From contig JACIVP010000007.1 of assembly GCA_014361455.1 (NCBI GenBank), forward strand, positions 1 through 64,000: a DNA stretch of 64,000 nucleotides, in the 5' to 3' direction. Positions 34,667 through 42,985 of this stretch are shown here, one piece after another. A program made the translations under genes and the position numbers. This stretch comes from Candidatus Methanosuratincola sp. Its GTDB lineage: Archaea; Thermoproteota; Methanomethylicia; Methanomethylicales; Methanomethylicaceae. The notes under the pieces were generated by a model, which was not told the DNA's origin, did not search any database, and was given only the letters and a program-made list of their open reading frames with translations. Each line of letters opens with the position of its first letter. Position 1 is the stretch's first letter.

Positions 34667-34937
34667 AATGTTTCATGTCTTTTCTTATAAATGAGGAAAG
34701 ATTTTTTATGAGTATCGCACCGTCTGTGTCGGACTTTCCTTGACTCATCCTGAACTCGAAGTCGCACCTTGGGCAGCGGAGGTTCGGGCAGTTGAGAACA
34801 GACTCCCTGCACCCCACGCATGCTATACCCCTCGACTGGAAGATCGAGAAATGGTAGTGGCAGTGCGGGCACTCGTATATCTCTGCCGTTGCTTTTGATA
34901 CGTTTCTTACCAGTATCTCTTCCCAAGGTTCAGTCAT
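34647..34937 (-). CDS. Small double zinc-ribbon protein preceding mcrA
   Basis: A 96-residue protein with eight cysteines in CxxC-type arrangements: YECPHCHYHFSIF, GIACVGCRESVLNC and NLRCPRCDFEFRM, i.e. two ribbon-like knuckles in residues 22-62. The rest is helical (AILIKNLSSFIRKDMKHFGE). It is sandwiched between the CoM methyltransferase gene (34 bases upstream) and mcrA, with which it overlaps, so it is probably translationally coupled to the reductase. I know of no characterised homologue. A role in assembling, activating or regulating the reductase is conjecture. Confidence 0.8.
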   Translation of the reverse strand: MTEPWEEILVRNVSKATAEIYECPHCHYHFSIFQSRGIACVGCRESVLNCPNLRCPRCDFEFRMSQGKSDTDGAILIKNLSSFIRKDMKHFGEHFG

Positions 34938-34971
34938 TGTACCTCTCCTTTTTTATTAAAAAATGGCAGGA

Positions 34972-36066
34972 TTACTTTGGCCTGTACTTCTTCGCGGAGA
35001 TTACGAACGCCTCGATGTTCTCAAGCGGTGTAGCCGGCGGTATGCAGCAGTCCGCTACGTGAACATACTTACCGCCAGGGTAGCATGTTTCTAGCAGCCG
35101 GTTGACCTCTGCTTCTATCTCGCTCGGGGACCAGTATGCCAACTGATCCGATGCGCGGAATGTTCCACCCACAGCAACGCAAGGAGAGAACTCCGCAAAG
35201 AGCTTCTTCTTCTGCGCCATCGTCGCTGCATCCTTGTAGTAGCCCCATACCAGAGTGGGCATCTCGTCAAGACCGAACCTTGTCATGTCATCCACGACTA
35301 GGTCAGCGCTAGGACCGGAGCAGATGTGCCGAGAGTAGCTGAGGAAGCCCATCTTCTTGGCCGACTGCAGGTACTGCCTTTCGTATGGGACGCAGAACTG
35401 CCTGAAGTGCTCAGGGCTGAGGACGGTCTCGCTGCCTGCACCTGATGTAAAGCCTGTAGCTCCAGCAGACTGCCAACCTTCGATGATATTTATGCAGGCA
35501 TCCGTTGCAAATTTGAGGAGGTCGTGGACAAACCATGGTCGGCGCATTATGTCGAAGGATATGTCCCAGAGCCCCCTGATCCTGGCAGCTACTGAGAACG
35601 GCCCGACTGTCCCTGCACTGATCGGAGCGTAGTTTCCGAAATCACGTACCACTTTACGAAGTGCATTGTATATACAAGGGAGATCGCCATCAACCCTCGG
35701 ATCAGGTATGTGTACCCTGTCGAGATCCTCCGGAGACTTGATGACATATTCTACGGGAGCGGGCAGCTGATCCTTGAAGTACTTATCCTTTGTGCCTATA
35801 GCCACTGCCTCGACGGTTGTATAAGTAGTGACAGTAATGATATCTGGCTTGAACTTCTCGGTGAGTGCTTTGATCCCCTTGTACAGCAGAATCCCGTTCT
35901 TATCTCTCACAACGTCCGCGACGGTCACCTGTGGCAGACCGAGCCCTGTCTCCTTACGGCCAAGCCATCCTATGCATATCCTATCGGTTGGTTCGCCCTT
36001 TAAGGTCGCAGAAACCCGGTCGAACGTGCTCATCTCATCCTTTGTAAATTCAGACATTCTAGGCAC
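34972..36066 (-). CDS. UroD-family methylcorrinoid:CoM methyltransferase (MtaA/MtbA-like), copy 1
   Basis: A 364-residue TIM-barrel protein of the uroporphyrinogen-decarboxylase-like methyltransferase family. The zinc site expected in MtaA/MtbA is present: HxC in LSYSRHICSGPSADL and the distal Cys in HVADCCIPPATPLENIEAF. MtaA/MtbA/MtsA move methyl groups between corrinoid proteins and CoM thiol. It overlaps the upstream corrinoid-protein gene by 8 bases and sits in the operon leading to mcrABG. The partner reaction is therefore probably transfer between the corrinoid and the alkyl/methyl-CoM used or made by the reductase. Direction and alkyl group are unknown. Confidence 0.88.
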   Translation of the reverse strand: MPRMSEFTKDEMSTFDRVSATLKGEPTDRICIGWLGRKETGLGLPQVTVADVVRDKNGILLYKGIKALTEKFKPDIITVTTYTTVEAVAIGTKDKYFKDQLPAPVEYVIKSPEDLDRVHIPDPRVDGDLPCIYNALRKVVRDFGNYAPISAGTVGPFSVAARIRGLWDISFDIMRRPWFVHDLLKFATDACINIIEGWQSAGATGFTSGAGSETVLSPEHFRQFCVPYERQYLQSAKKMGFLSYSRHICSGPSADLVVDDMTRFGLDEMPTLVWGYYKDAATMAQKKKLFAEFSPCVAVGGTFRASDQLAYWSPSEIEAEVNRLLETCYPGGKYVHVADCCIPPATPLENIEAFVISAKKYRPK

Positions 36067-36715
36067 CTCCCCTATTTACAAAATCGTGTATCTTGTTAAC
36101 AGCATCTATGGCGTCTTTCGCGTACATGATGTTCAACTCTTCGGCAAGGGCAGGGCTGGTCGCGTAGCCTCCAATAATGAAATTGGTCCTATCCCCTCTG
36201 ACCTGCCTCACCCGCTCTACCGTCTTCCTAAGCGACATTAACCCAGGAGAGACTAGTGCGGACATTCCTACGATGTCGGCGTCGAATTCTTGTGCTTTTG
36301 CTGCGAAAACATCGGCAGGTATATCTACGCCAAGGTCATATACGTCGTGTCCTGAGACCTCCAGCATGGTCTTCACTAGGTTTTTGCCGATGTTGTGGAT
36401 GTCGCCTTCCACAGTGCCTATGACTATCCTGAGCGGCTTGCCTGCCTTCGGTTCCGACTTGAGCTTTGTCTCGATCAATGCCAAGCCTTTTTTGAAGGCG
36501 TCAATCGTCACAACAAGCTCCGGCAGAAATGCTTCCTTGTTTGAAAGTTGCTCCCCCATGTGGAGCACGCCTGTCGAAATAATGTCGAAGATTTTCCTTG
36601 CACTTAAGCCCATCTCTAGCAGTTTATTGACGCAACTCTCCGTGGCTTTGACGTCACCCTTAATAACGTTCTGCTTCAAAACTTCAGCGAGTTGGGTTTC
36701 TTCGGACACTACCAA
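36059..36715 (-). CDS. Corrinoid (B12-binding) methyltransferase protein, copy 1
   Basis: A 218-residue two-domain corrinoid protein like MtmC/MtbC/MttC. The N-terminal helical cap is residues 1-88 (NKLLEMGLSARKIFDIIS, LHMGEQLSNKEAFLPELVV). The Rossmann domain has the lower-ligand motif VEGDIHNIGKNLVKTML (DxHxxG) and later DIVGMSALVSPGLMSLR and FIIGGYATSPALAEEL. Starts are TTG 36715 or GTG 36709. It is the first gene of the leftward operon and overlaps the UroD-type partner. No substrate-specific partner such as MtmB, MtbB or MtaB is adjacent. Confidence 0.93.
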   Translation of the reverse strand: MVVSEETQLAEVLKQNVIKGDVKATESCVNKLLEMGLSARKIFDIISTGVLHMGEQLSNKEAFLPELVVTIDAFKKGLALIETKLKSEPKAGKPLRIVIGTVEGDIHNIGKNLVKTMLEVSGHDVYDLGVDIPADVFAAKAQEFDADIVGMSALVSPGLMSLRKTVERVRQVRGDRTNFIIGGYATSPALAEELNIMYAKDAIDAVNKIHDFVNRGGA

Positions 36716-37328
36716 AATAGACCACCATTTATGTTTATGAAGTTATATTAAATATAAATAATTTTTTTTAGATGGCTTATAAACTTTCCTATAAACTTCT
36801 GCATCATGACAAGGCTTAAAGATCAAAAAGAAAGTGCTATGGATCATTCAGACTCCTTCGATTTGAGTGTGCCATGATGAATGCTTATTACAATGAGTAT
36901 TTGAAGGCCGACAGGCTTGCTTTGAGCCTGTGTCCATAATGGATGGGAGCGACCCAGACCCATAATTAGCACTGTCCTACAACAACCTGACCGAGATGGG
37001 TAGAGGCGGGGTACAGGCATAGATCTCGACGAGGGCAGGAAATGATGGAGAACAGAGGCAAAAGAAAGGATGAAAATGACGGCGCCTAGCATAGGGACGC
37101 CCTAAGATGGGAGAGAACAAAGATGTGCTGGCAAAGGTTAAGTTTTTCGAACTAAACATTAGCAATCAAAATGAACTTGTACATTTATTATCATTTTTTG
37201 TATACTTTGTAATACTTTGTAATATAATTGCTTGAAAATAAATCGAAAGGTTATAATATATTTGATCATTAGAATTACTGAAAATTTGGGATCAATAACT
37301 TTTTAAAATCATCGCTTCCAAATATTAG
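36716..37328. other. Divergent promoter region between the two methyltransferase operons
   Basis: About 610 bases without a convincing gene, clearly more AT-rich than its surroundings at both ends. Near 36735-36775 a run of AT with TTATATTAAATATAA could drive the leftward reductase operon. Near 37295-37310 CTTTTTAAAATC could drive the rightward pair. The centre (36840-37150) is richer in GC and may be a decayed gene, but I could not identify it in any frame. Confidence 0.45.
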
Positions 37329-38387
37329 TTGGCGAAAAAAATGTCTCAGAGAGAAGAGATGACACCATACGAACGGCTAATGATCGCCTTTGAATTGAAA
37401 AAGCCAGACAGGGTGCCAGTGACCCCATTTGTCCGCGAATGGTGCGTAAGACAGGCGGGGTATAAGTTCTCTGAAGTAATGAGCAACACGGAGAAGTATG
37501 TCTATTCCCAGCTGTACTCGATAAGAAAATATGGCTACGACATGGTCTTAGACTTGCTTGCAGTGCATGCTGAATCTGAAGCAATGGGAAGCGTGCTGAA
37601 AATTCCAGAGGATGCGCCTCCCTCGGTGGACATACCAGCAGTAAATGACTATTCGAAGGACCTCCCCAAACTCAGGATACCACACCCGAGAAAAGACGGG
37701 CGACTGCCGCTGATATTGAAGGGAACTAAAAGACTGAAGGAGGCCGTAGGCGACACAATACCTGTGATGGGCTACGTTCAAGCCTGTTGGAGGCACACAT
37801 GTATGATGAGGGGGACTGAGAGGGCGCTTCTTGATATGAAGAAAAATCCGGACGCGCTAAAGGAGCTGTTGGACATAGCCACTGAAAGCTGCATCGTCTA
37901 TGGGGAAGCTGTGGTCGAGGCGGGCGCAGATCTGATATGGGTATCGGATCCAACATCCTCAGGGGACATGATTTCCAAGAAGGCTTTCGAAGAGTTTGTC
38001 TACCCGTTCCTCCGCAGGCAAATAAAGGCCTTCAAGCGCATGGGAACCAAGGTCTTCCTTCACATATGTGGCAATGTGAACGACAGGCTAGAATCGATGG
38101 CGAATACGGGCGCAGACGCGATAAGCGTCGACGAGAAGGTGGATCTCGCGAAGGCCAAGACATTGATCGGAAACAGGGTCTGCATCATGGGCAACATCAG
38201 CCCTGGCGTGACGCTCCTCCAGAAGACGCCCCAGGATGTGGAACAGGAGTGCAAGGTGGCGATTGAGAAGGCGATGGAAGGGGGAGGTTTCGTACTCGCC
38301 CCAGGGTGCATCATACCAGCCGCAACTCCAGGAGAAAATATTGCAGCAATGGTGAATTCAGTGAAGAAGTATGGTGTCTATCAGTAA
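37329..38387 (+). CDS. UroD-family methylcorrinoid:CoM methyltransferase (MtaA/MtbA-like), copy 2
   Basis: A 352-residue MtaA/MtbA-type methyltransferase. EEMTPYERLMIAFELKKPDR is the usual family opening. The zinc ligands appear as HxC in VFLHICGNVNDRL and Cys in VLAPGCIIPAATPGENIAAM, closer to the canonical MtbA pattern than copy 1. Starts are TTG 37329 or ATG 37341. It overlaps its corrinoid-protein partner by 17 bases and is divergent from the reductase operon. Expected to transfer methyl or alkyl groups between a corrinoid protein and coenzyme M. Confidence 0.9.
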   Translation: MAKKMSQREEMTPYERLMIAFELKKPDRVPVTPFVREWCVRQAGYKFSEVMSNTEKYVYSQLYSIRKYGYDMVLDLLAVHAESEAMGSVLKIPEDAPPSVDIPAVNDYSKDLPKLRIPHPRKDGRLPLILKGTKRLKEAVGDTIPVMGYVQACWRHTCMMRGTERALLDMKKNPDALKELLDIATESCIVYGEAVVEAGADLIWVSDPTSSGDMISKKAFEEFVYPFLRRQIKAFKRMGTKVFLHICGNVNDRLESMANTGADAISVDEKVDLAKAKTLIGNRVCIMGNISPGVTLLQKTPQDVEQECKVAIEKAMEGGGFVLAPGCIIPAATPGENIAAMVNSVKKYGVYQ

Positions 38388-39048
38388 GGGGGTATTGAAA
38401 ATTACAGAAAAAACAGAACTTTTCGAAAAACTGGCTAAATGCGTAGTGGACGGCGACGAAGAAGGAGCCAAGCAACTGGCGGAAGAAGCGATCAAGAACG
38501 GCATCGACGCATATGAAGCGATAATGCAGGGTCTAGCAGTTGGAATGAACAAGGTAAGTGAGCTCTATGAGAAAGGCGAGTACTATGTTCCGGAGGTTCT
38601 CCTGTCCGCGAGTGCCATGAATATGGCGGTGGAGATTCTGAAACCACATATAAAGATAGATAAGACTACAAAACCGATTGCGGTGGTACTCGGAGTTGTT
38701 GAAGGGGATATACACGACATTGGCAAGAACTTGGTTAAGATAATGCTGGACGCCGCCGGGTATAAGGTAATAGACCTAGGGAAGGACGTGCCAATCGGGG
38801 AGTTCGTCAAGGCTGCGAAGGAGAATGGCGCAGACGTGATAGGGATGTCTGCCCTGATGACCACAACGATGCCAGGGATGAAGAAGGTCGTGGAACAGCT
38901 CGTTGCAGCAAACTATAGGGAGAAAGTCAAGGTGATGATCGGAGGCGCGCCAACTACCATGGAGTATGCAGAAACCATAGGAGCAGACATGTGGGGCAAG
39001 GATGCTTCATCGGCGGTGGGCATTGTCAAGCGCCTTACCGCACACTAA
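38371..39048 (+). CDS. Corrinoid (B12-binding) methyltransferase protein, copy 2
   Basis: A 225-residue corrinoid protein with an N-terminal helical cap (residues 1-90, KGEYYVPEVLLSASAMNMAV) and a B12 domain carrying VEGDIHDIGKNLVKIML (DxHxxG). DVIGMSALMTTTMPGMKK and KVMIGGAPTTMEYAETIGAD follow. Compared with copy 1 the gene order relative to the UroD-type partner is reversed, so the two modules did not simply arise by duplicating one unit in place. The ABC ATPase frame begins within its last codons. Confidence 0.94.
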   Translation: MVSISKGVLKITEKTELFEKLAKCVVDGDEEGAKQLAEEAIKNGIDAYEAIMQGLAVGMNKVSELYEKGEYYVPEVLLSASAMNMAVEILKPHIKIDKTTKPIAVVLGVVEGDIHDIGKNLVKIMLDAAGYKVIDLGKDVPIGEFVKAAKENGADVIGMSALMTTTMPGMKKVVEQLVAANYREKVKVMIGGAPTTMEYAETIGADMWGKDASSAVGIVKRLTAH

Positions 39049-39742
39049 CTTTATTTGGGGTGCGCTTATTCCCGAGGTATATCTTGACAAGGTCTCCAAG
39101 AAGTACAGGATAGGACGCAGAGAGGTCGCTGCCATCGACGGTGTGACGCTGCAGCTGCCTGAGAGCGGCATTGTAATCATCTCCGGCCCTTCGGGCGCCG
39201 GGAAGAGCACCCTGATCCGGATTATTGCAGGTCTTGAAACTCCAACCTCAGGATCCGTCTACGTGGAGGGGGTCGACCTCACACGTCTTGGCGCATATGA
39301 GCTGGCCTGGTTCAGGCGGAAGAAGTTCGGATTCAAGCCACAGGATCCCAAGCTGATACCGCATCTGACTATCTTGGAGAATGTCGCCGTCCCACTGATG
39401 TTCAATTTTGTGGAAAGGGAAAGAGCGCTCTCCATTGCCAAGAAGTTGATTGAAGAAGTCAACCTTAGAGAGAGAATAGACCATAAGCCGGAAGAGATAA
39501 GCGGCGGCGAGTATGAGAGGGTGAGCCTTGCCCAGACAATAATAGGCTCCCCGCCAATCGTAATACTCGATGAGCCGACCGCGCATCTCGACCCAGACAA
39601 CTCCAAGAGGATAGCAGACCTGATAAAGATGAAGCAGAAGGAGTCGAACTCGTTGTACATAGTGACGACGCTTGATTATTCGATTATACAAGAGGCTGAC
39701 AGGGTGGTCTCAATTTATAAAGGCAAGATAATAGAGTGCTGA
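39002..39742 (+). CDS. ABC transporter ATP-binding protein (LolD/MacB-like)
   Basis: An ATPase of the LolD/MacB exporter type. It has Walker A ISGPSGAGKSTLIRIIAG, Q-loop GFKPQDPKLIPHLT, signature EISGGEYERVSLAQTI and Walker B VILDEPTAHLDPD. The only standard in-frame start before the catalytic core is ATG 39002, deep inside the corrinoid gene (47-base overlap). Family N-termini suggest the protein begins near PEVYLDKVSKKYRIG, where the nearest candidate is a non-standard ATT at 39068 after TTTGGGGTG. The start is therefore uncertain. A FtsX-type permease is encoded convergently 40 bases downstream and may be its partner. Confidence 0.88.
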   Translation: MLHRRWALSSALPHTNFIWGALIPEVYLDKVSKKYRIGRREVAAIDGVTLQLPESGIVIISGPSGAGKSTLIRIIAGLETPTSGSVYVEGVDLTRLGAYELAWFRRKKFGFKPQDPKLIPHLTILENVAVPLMFNFVERERALSIAKKLIEEVNLRERIDHKPEEISGGEYERVSLAQTIIGSPPIVILDEPTAHLDPDNSKRIADLIKMKQKESNSLYIVTTLDYSIIQEADRVVSIYKGKIIEC

Positions 39743-39781
39743 TCCCTTATTTGCCCTCATTTTTTTAGACTTAGCAATGAG

Positions 39782-40711
39782 CTAGTCGAGCTTATCTGCC
39801 CGCCTCCTGCCCTTGTATACCTTATACTCGATCACGAGCTGCTTTATCAGTGTGCCAAAACTGAGGGCGACAAAGGTATTCTCGACATTTTTATCCCTTT
39901 TCCTCTCCCAGCAGTTTAGAGAAGGGCATTTGCCTTCCCTAAATCTGAGCCTTGCAGTCACGAGTGGTAGCGTCTCATCTTCGCGGAAGACCTTGACCGG
40001 ATCAAGCCCAGTCGAAGCAATGAATGCTGCCGATTCCCTTCCGGCCACTCCTAGGTATCTGCACACCAACAACAGCTCTGCCTCTTCATCCACACTTGCC
40101 GAAGTGCTTACGACTACAAGCTCAGAATGGTCATTCAAGACATCATCCATGAATTCCTTCAATTCATAAATCTCCGACGGGGATATAATCGATGGAATTT
40201 CTGTTTCAGAAAGCGGTCTGAAGGCGCGCCTTCCAAGAAGGCTTACGTTAAGTGATTTGAAGGCGGAATACAAGGGAGGTACCACCCCGAAGAGTATGCT
40301 GAGAAGAAAAGTGTAGAAGACCTTTACATTCAAGACCTGCCCTATCGGGATGATCAATGCAAAAGCCAGCCCGATGAAATATCCTATCAATGACAACGTC
40401 AGAACCCTTAAGATCCCAAGCTTGAATATATCTGAGGGCGAGACGCCCAAGTAGACAAGCACATCGAGCTCATCTTTTGTGTCGTATTCCAGTGCCAATG
40501 AGGTGGTTATAGTCAGCAGCGCAGTTATCAGGAGCAGCAGCCAGAGGGTCTGACCTGCTGCGAAGGTCTCGCTGAATATCAGTGTGTAAGTAAGAACAGA
40601 TATGCTAATTGCCATACAGATGCTCAGCGGCGCCCTTTGAATCGCCTTAGTGAGAGCAAGTCGCAGTATTATTGATGTTTTTGGATCCAGAAAAGATCTG
40701 AAGTTTACCAT
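39782..40711 (-). CDS. FtsX/MacB-type ABC permease-like membrane protein
   Basis: A 309-residue membrane protein with about four TM helices in residues 25-170. It carries an FtsX-like motif ELDVLVYLGVSPSDIFKLGI followed by VLTLSLIGYFIGLAFAL. The C-terminal ~130 residues are soluble and contain a CPSLNC pair. It lacks the large extracytoplasmic MacB domain. It probably pairs with the ABC ATPase at 39002-39742. It follows the MFS-like gene by one base on the same strand. The transported compound is unknown. Confidence 0.65.
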   Translation of the reverse strand: MVNFRSFLDPKTSIILRLALTKAIQRAPLSICMAISISVLTYTLIFSETFAAGQTLWLLLLITALLTITTSLALEYDTKDELDVLVYLGVSPSDIFKLGILRVLTLSLIGYFIGLAFALIIPIGQVLNVKVFYTFLLSILFGVVPPLYSAFKSLNVSLLGRRAFRPLSETEIPSIISPSEIYELKEFMDDVLNDHSELVVVSTSASVDEEAELLLVCRYLGVAGRESAAFIASTGLDPVKVFREDETLPLVTARLRFREGKCPSLNCWERKRDKNVENTFVALSFGTLIKQLVIEYKVYKGRRRADKLD

Positions 40712-40712
40712 G

Positions 40713-41768
40713 CTAACCCTTCCCCTTCAGCAGAGTGCGGAGGGAAAAGACACTTACCAATATCAGCAGGGCGGCAAATAAGAACATCGTCTGGAAAGAT
40801 CCTGCCGCCCAGATTACGACCGCGAGGATAGGACCAATGGCAGACACCAATGAGGAGAACAGGCTGAAATTCTGTTCATCGCATTGCTTCAGTGCGTTTA
40901 CGGTAGCCATAATGAAGGTGGTGTATGCGCTGAGATCGATGAGGGTGACGAGCCACAATAAAAGGAAAACTTCAGGGGTACTGGAGACTGCCAAGAAGAA
41001 AAGTACCAAAAAAAGTGAGAACCCGACGGTTGTCACCATAGTCTTGTGGAGGAACTTATGCGCGATCAACAGCCTACCCATCATGTTGGTTATTATCAGA
41101 GATGCGGTTATGAGCCCACCCACCAGAATGGGACTGACCTCATACTGCACCACTGTCAATATGGGTACCAGTGCAGTCCCCACAGATCCCCCCAGCGCCG
41201 TCCCTGTGGCAAGCAGGGCATACCTAACGGGGATTCTAAGGCTGAACTTTTGGCTGCCGACAGGCTTTGGAACCACGATCTTGAGCGACGCGAAGAGAAC
41301 CCCTGCCCCAATCAATGCGATAAGTGCTGACATTACAAGTGGGGAGTCTTCCCCGAAAATCACAATTAGGGCGGCCCCAATCAGAGGGAATAGCGAGAAC
41401 AGCGAGGCTCTTGCGGGCGTCATTATTTTCGAAACCGGCAGTGAGAGAAGCCCTCCGCAGGTCACGCCAACGAGGGCTGTGAAGAATATCGCAAAGTATT
41501 CATAACCGAACCCCGCCAGCACTATTGTTGTCACAACGTGGGAGGAGAGGAGGAGGCCTGCAACCCTCGATAAGGTTGAGGAGGACCTGTAGACGTAAAT
41601 GAACCCTAAAGTGAAGCCCATGAGGTATGCTGATAGCGAGATTGCCACTATGAGCAGGTCTAGAGTTTTATACCATAAGATGAGGGCAATAAGGTAGTGG
41701 CAAGTCATTGCTGAAGGGAACGAAGTTAAGAGTGCCAGCTTAAAAAGCGATAAGTAATTGATTGGCAC
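40713..41768 (-). CDS. MFS-like integral membrane transporter
   Basis: A 351-residue polytopic protein with about ten to eleven hydrophobic helices (for example LIVAISLSAYLMGFTLGFIY, VVTTIVLAGFGYEYFAIFF, LVMSALIALIGAGVLFASL, FLLLWLVTLIDLSAYTTFI). The layout is consistent with a major-facilitator half-repeat structure, and a basic loop lies near the middle (KIVVPKPVGSQK). No substrate motif is recognised. It is cotranscribed with the FtsX-like permease, within the transporter block beside the methyltransferase modules. Confidence 0.65.
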   Translation of the reverse strand: MPINYLSLFKLALLTSFPSAMTCHYLIALILWYKTLDLLIVAISLSAYLMGFTLGFIYVYRSSSTLSRVAGLLLSSHVVTTIVLAGFGYEYFAIFFTALVGVTCGGLLSLPVSKIMTPARASLFSLFPLIGAALIVIFGEDSPLVMSALIALIGAGVLFASLKIVVPKPVGSQKFSLRIPVRYALLATGTALGGSVGTALVPILTVVQYEVSPILVGGLITASLIITNMMGRLLIAHKFLHKTMVTTVGFSLFLVLFFLAVSSTPEVFLLLWLVTLIDLSAYTTFIMATVNALKQCDEQNFSLFSSLVSAIGPILAVVIWAAGSFQTMFLFAALLILVSVFSLRTLLKGKG

Positions 41769-41835
41769 TCACCCCTAATCCTAAACAAAAAAAATTTTAA
41801 TATCAGCCATATATATAATACTTCGGGTCGCAGAT

Positions 41836-42162
41836 ATGGAAAAAAAGAAATTCACTGTAATGCAAGAACTGATATTCGAAGGCATTCTTCGTAAAGTCTC
41901 AGATATGAACAAACTTGAAAACACTGAAGTGAGCAGCGGGGATATTTTAGGATTCATTGCTAGTGAAATGACAAAAAAGAAGGACACGGGTATAAAGGGC
42001 GCGGTAGCTGGAACCAAAGGCTGGGCAGACATGTTCCGTCTTGCACTGAAGGACCTTGTGCAGATGGGCTACGTGAAGGAGAAGAAGGGTCTGATCAGCT
42101 CAAAAATTACGATGACGAAGGCAGGCCTGGAAGCTTACGAGGAGTACAAGAAACAGACATGA
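41836..42162 (+). CDS. Small winged-helix-like protein
   Basis: A 108-residue protein, probably a winged helix: FTVMQELIFEGILRKVSDMN, then DMFRLALKDLVQMGYVKEKK and SSKITMTKAGLEAYEEY. It carries a lysine-rich middle (TKKKDTGIKG). A TATA-like ATATATATAATAC lies about 20-30 bases upstream (41806-41820). Its TGA overlaps the ATG of the M50 protease gene, so the two are coupled. It may regulate the neighbouring transporters, but this is only positional inference. Confidence 0.6.
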   Translation: MEKKKFTVMQELIFEGILRKVSDMNKLENTEVSSGDILGFIASEMTKKKDTGIKGAVAGTKGWADMFRLALKDLVQMGYVKEKKGLISSKITMTKAGLEAYEEYKKQT

Positions 42163-42830
42163 ATAAAAAAGGGGGAAAACATAGGGGGCTGAGCGACTCC
42201 CTAATCAATGTTATATTCAATTCGGTGGCTGTAAACCATCGATTCTTCCGCGGGTATGAGTCTGTTGTTAACATACTTGGTTCGCTCTCGGTAGTCTTTA
42301 CTCTATCTTTTCTGACATTTTTTTTTGCCTCCGGATACATCCCGCCGACCCTTGCGCCGAATATTTCCAGCCCCTTTGAGTTCGCACTGCTAATTGTAGG
42401 GGCATGCGTTTCCCTGATCCTCCATGAGGTTTCACATGTCATCATTCTTGCCAACCATGGCATAAGGGCCAAGTCAATGGGGATCTCGGTCACCGGGATC
42501 TTTGGGGCTTATGTCCAGGCAGACATGGACCTTGAGACTTACAGGAAGGTCAAATTGCCGTTCTACTCTTGCGGCGTAGGATCTAATCTCCTCATCTTTC
42601 TCATACTGTTCGTCTTGAGTGACACAATAATGCCCGCAATCACGCCAGCGGCAGCCGTGAGCTGCTGGTTCCTGATCCTCAATTCAATCCCAGCCCCACT
42701 CATGGATGGAGGAAAAATCTTCGAGTCTCAGCTGGAGTCGATGCGGATAGAGAGGTACACGACTCTTATCTCGGTTTCGATTCTCATGGTCTGGCTTTTG
42801 GCTGTTGTATACAGATTTGCTATTTTGTAA
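42159..42830 (+). CDS. M50-family (site-2 protease-like) membrane metalloprotease
   Basis: A 223-residue integral membrane protein with an HEVSH (HExxH) zinc motif in SLILHEVSHVIILANHG (about residue 90). The third-ligand motif is NSIPAPLMDGGKIFE (NxxPxxxxDG, about 180). About five hydrophobic helices surround these. These two motifs define intramembrane S2P-type peptidases. It is coupled to the preceding small winged-helix gene and could process a membrane-bound regulator. The partner is unknown. Confidence 0.85.
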   Translation: MNKKGGKHRGLSDSLINVIFNSVAVNHRFFRGYESVVNILGSLSVVFTLSFLTFFFASGYIPPTLAPNISSPFEFALLIVGACVSLILHEVSHVIILANHGIRAKSMGISVTGIFGAYVQADMDLETYRKVKLPFYSCGVGSNLLIFLILFVLSDTIMPAITPAAAVSCWFLILNSIPAPLMDGGKIFESQLESMRIERYTTLISVSILMVWLLAVVYRFAIL

Positions 42831-42913
42831 TTTAATGTATACAAAAATCTGTTTGTAATATATTTGTACCTTAATTTAAGGTAAAGCATTACCAATCTAT
42901 GGTCTTAAATATA

Positions 42914-42924
42914 TTATATAAAAT
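42914..42924 (+). promoter_or_regulatory. TATA box for cstA
   Basis: TTATATAAAAT lies about 62-72 bases upstream of the cstA ATG within a strongly AT-rich 150-base spacer, so the transcript would have a ~40-base leader. Confidence 0.45.
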
Positions 42925-42985
42925 TTTTCCAAACGCTTAAATATTTCCAATAGAGAATTCAATACAAAATAAAGAGGTATTTTGA

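Noticed and set aside
35357-36241. Long plus-strand frames opposite the methyltransferase and corrinoid genes
   Set aside because: These are antisense shadows of genes with clear catalytic motifs on the minus strand.
36844-37092. Open frames in the divergent intergenic region
   Set aside because: Several short frames overlap on both strands, with none showing consistent coding character. Treated as noncoding or unidentifiable decay.
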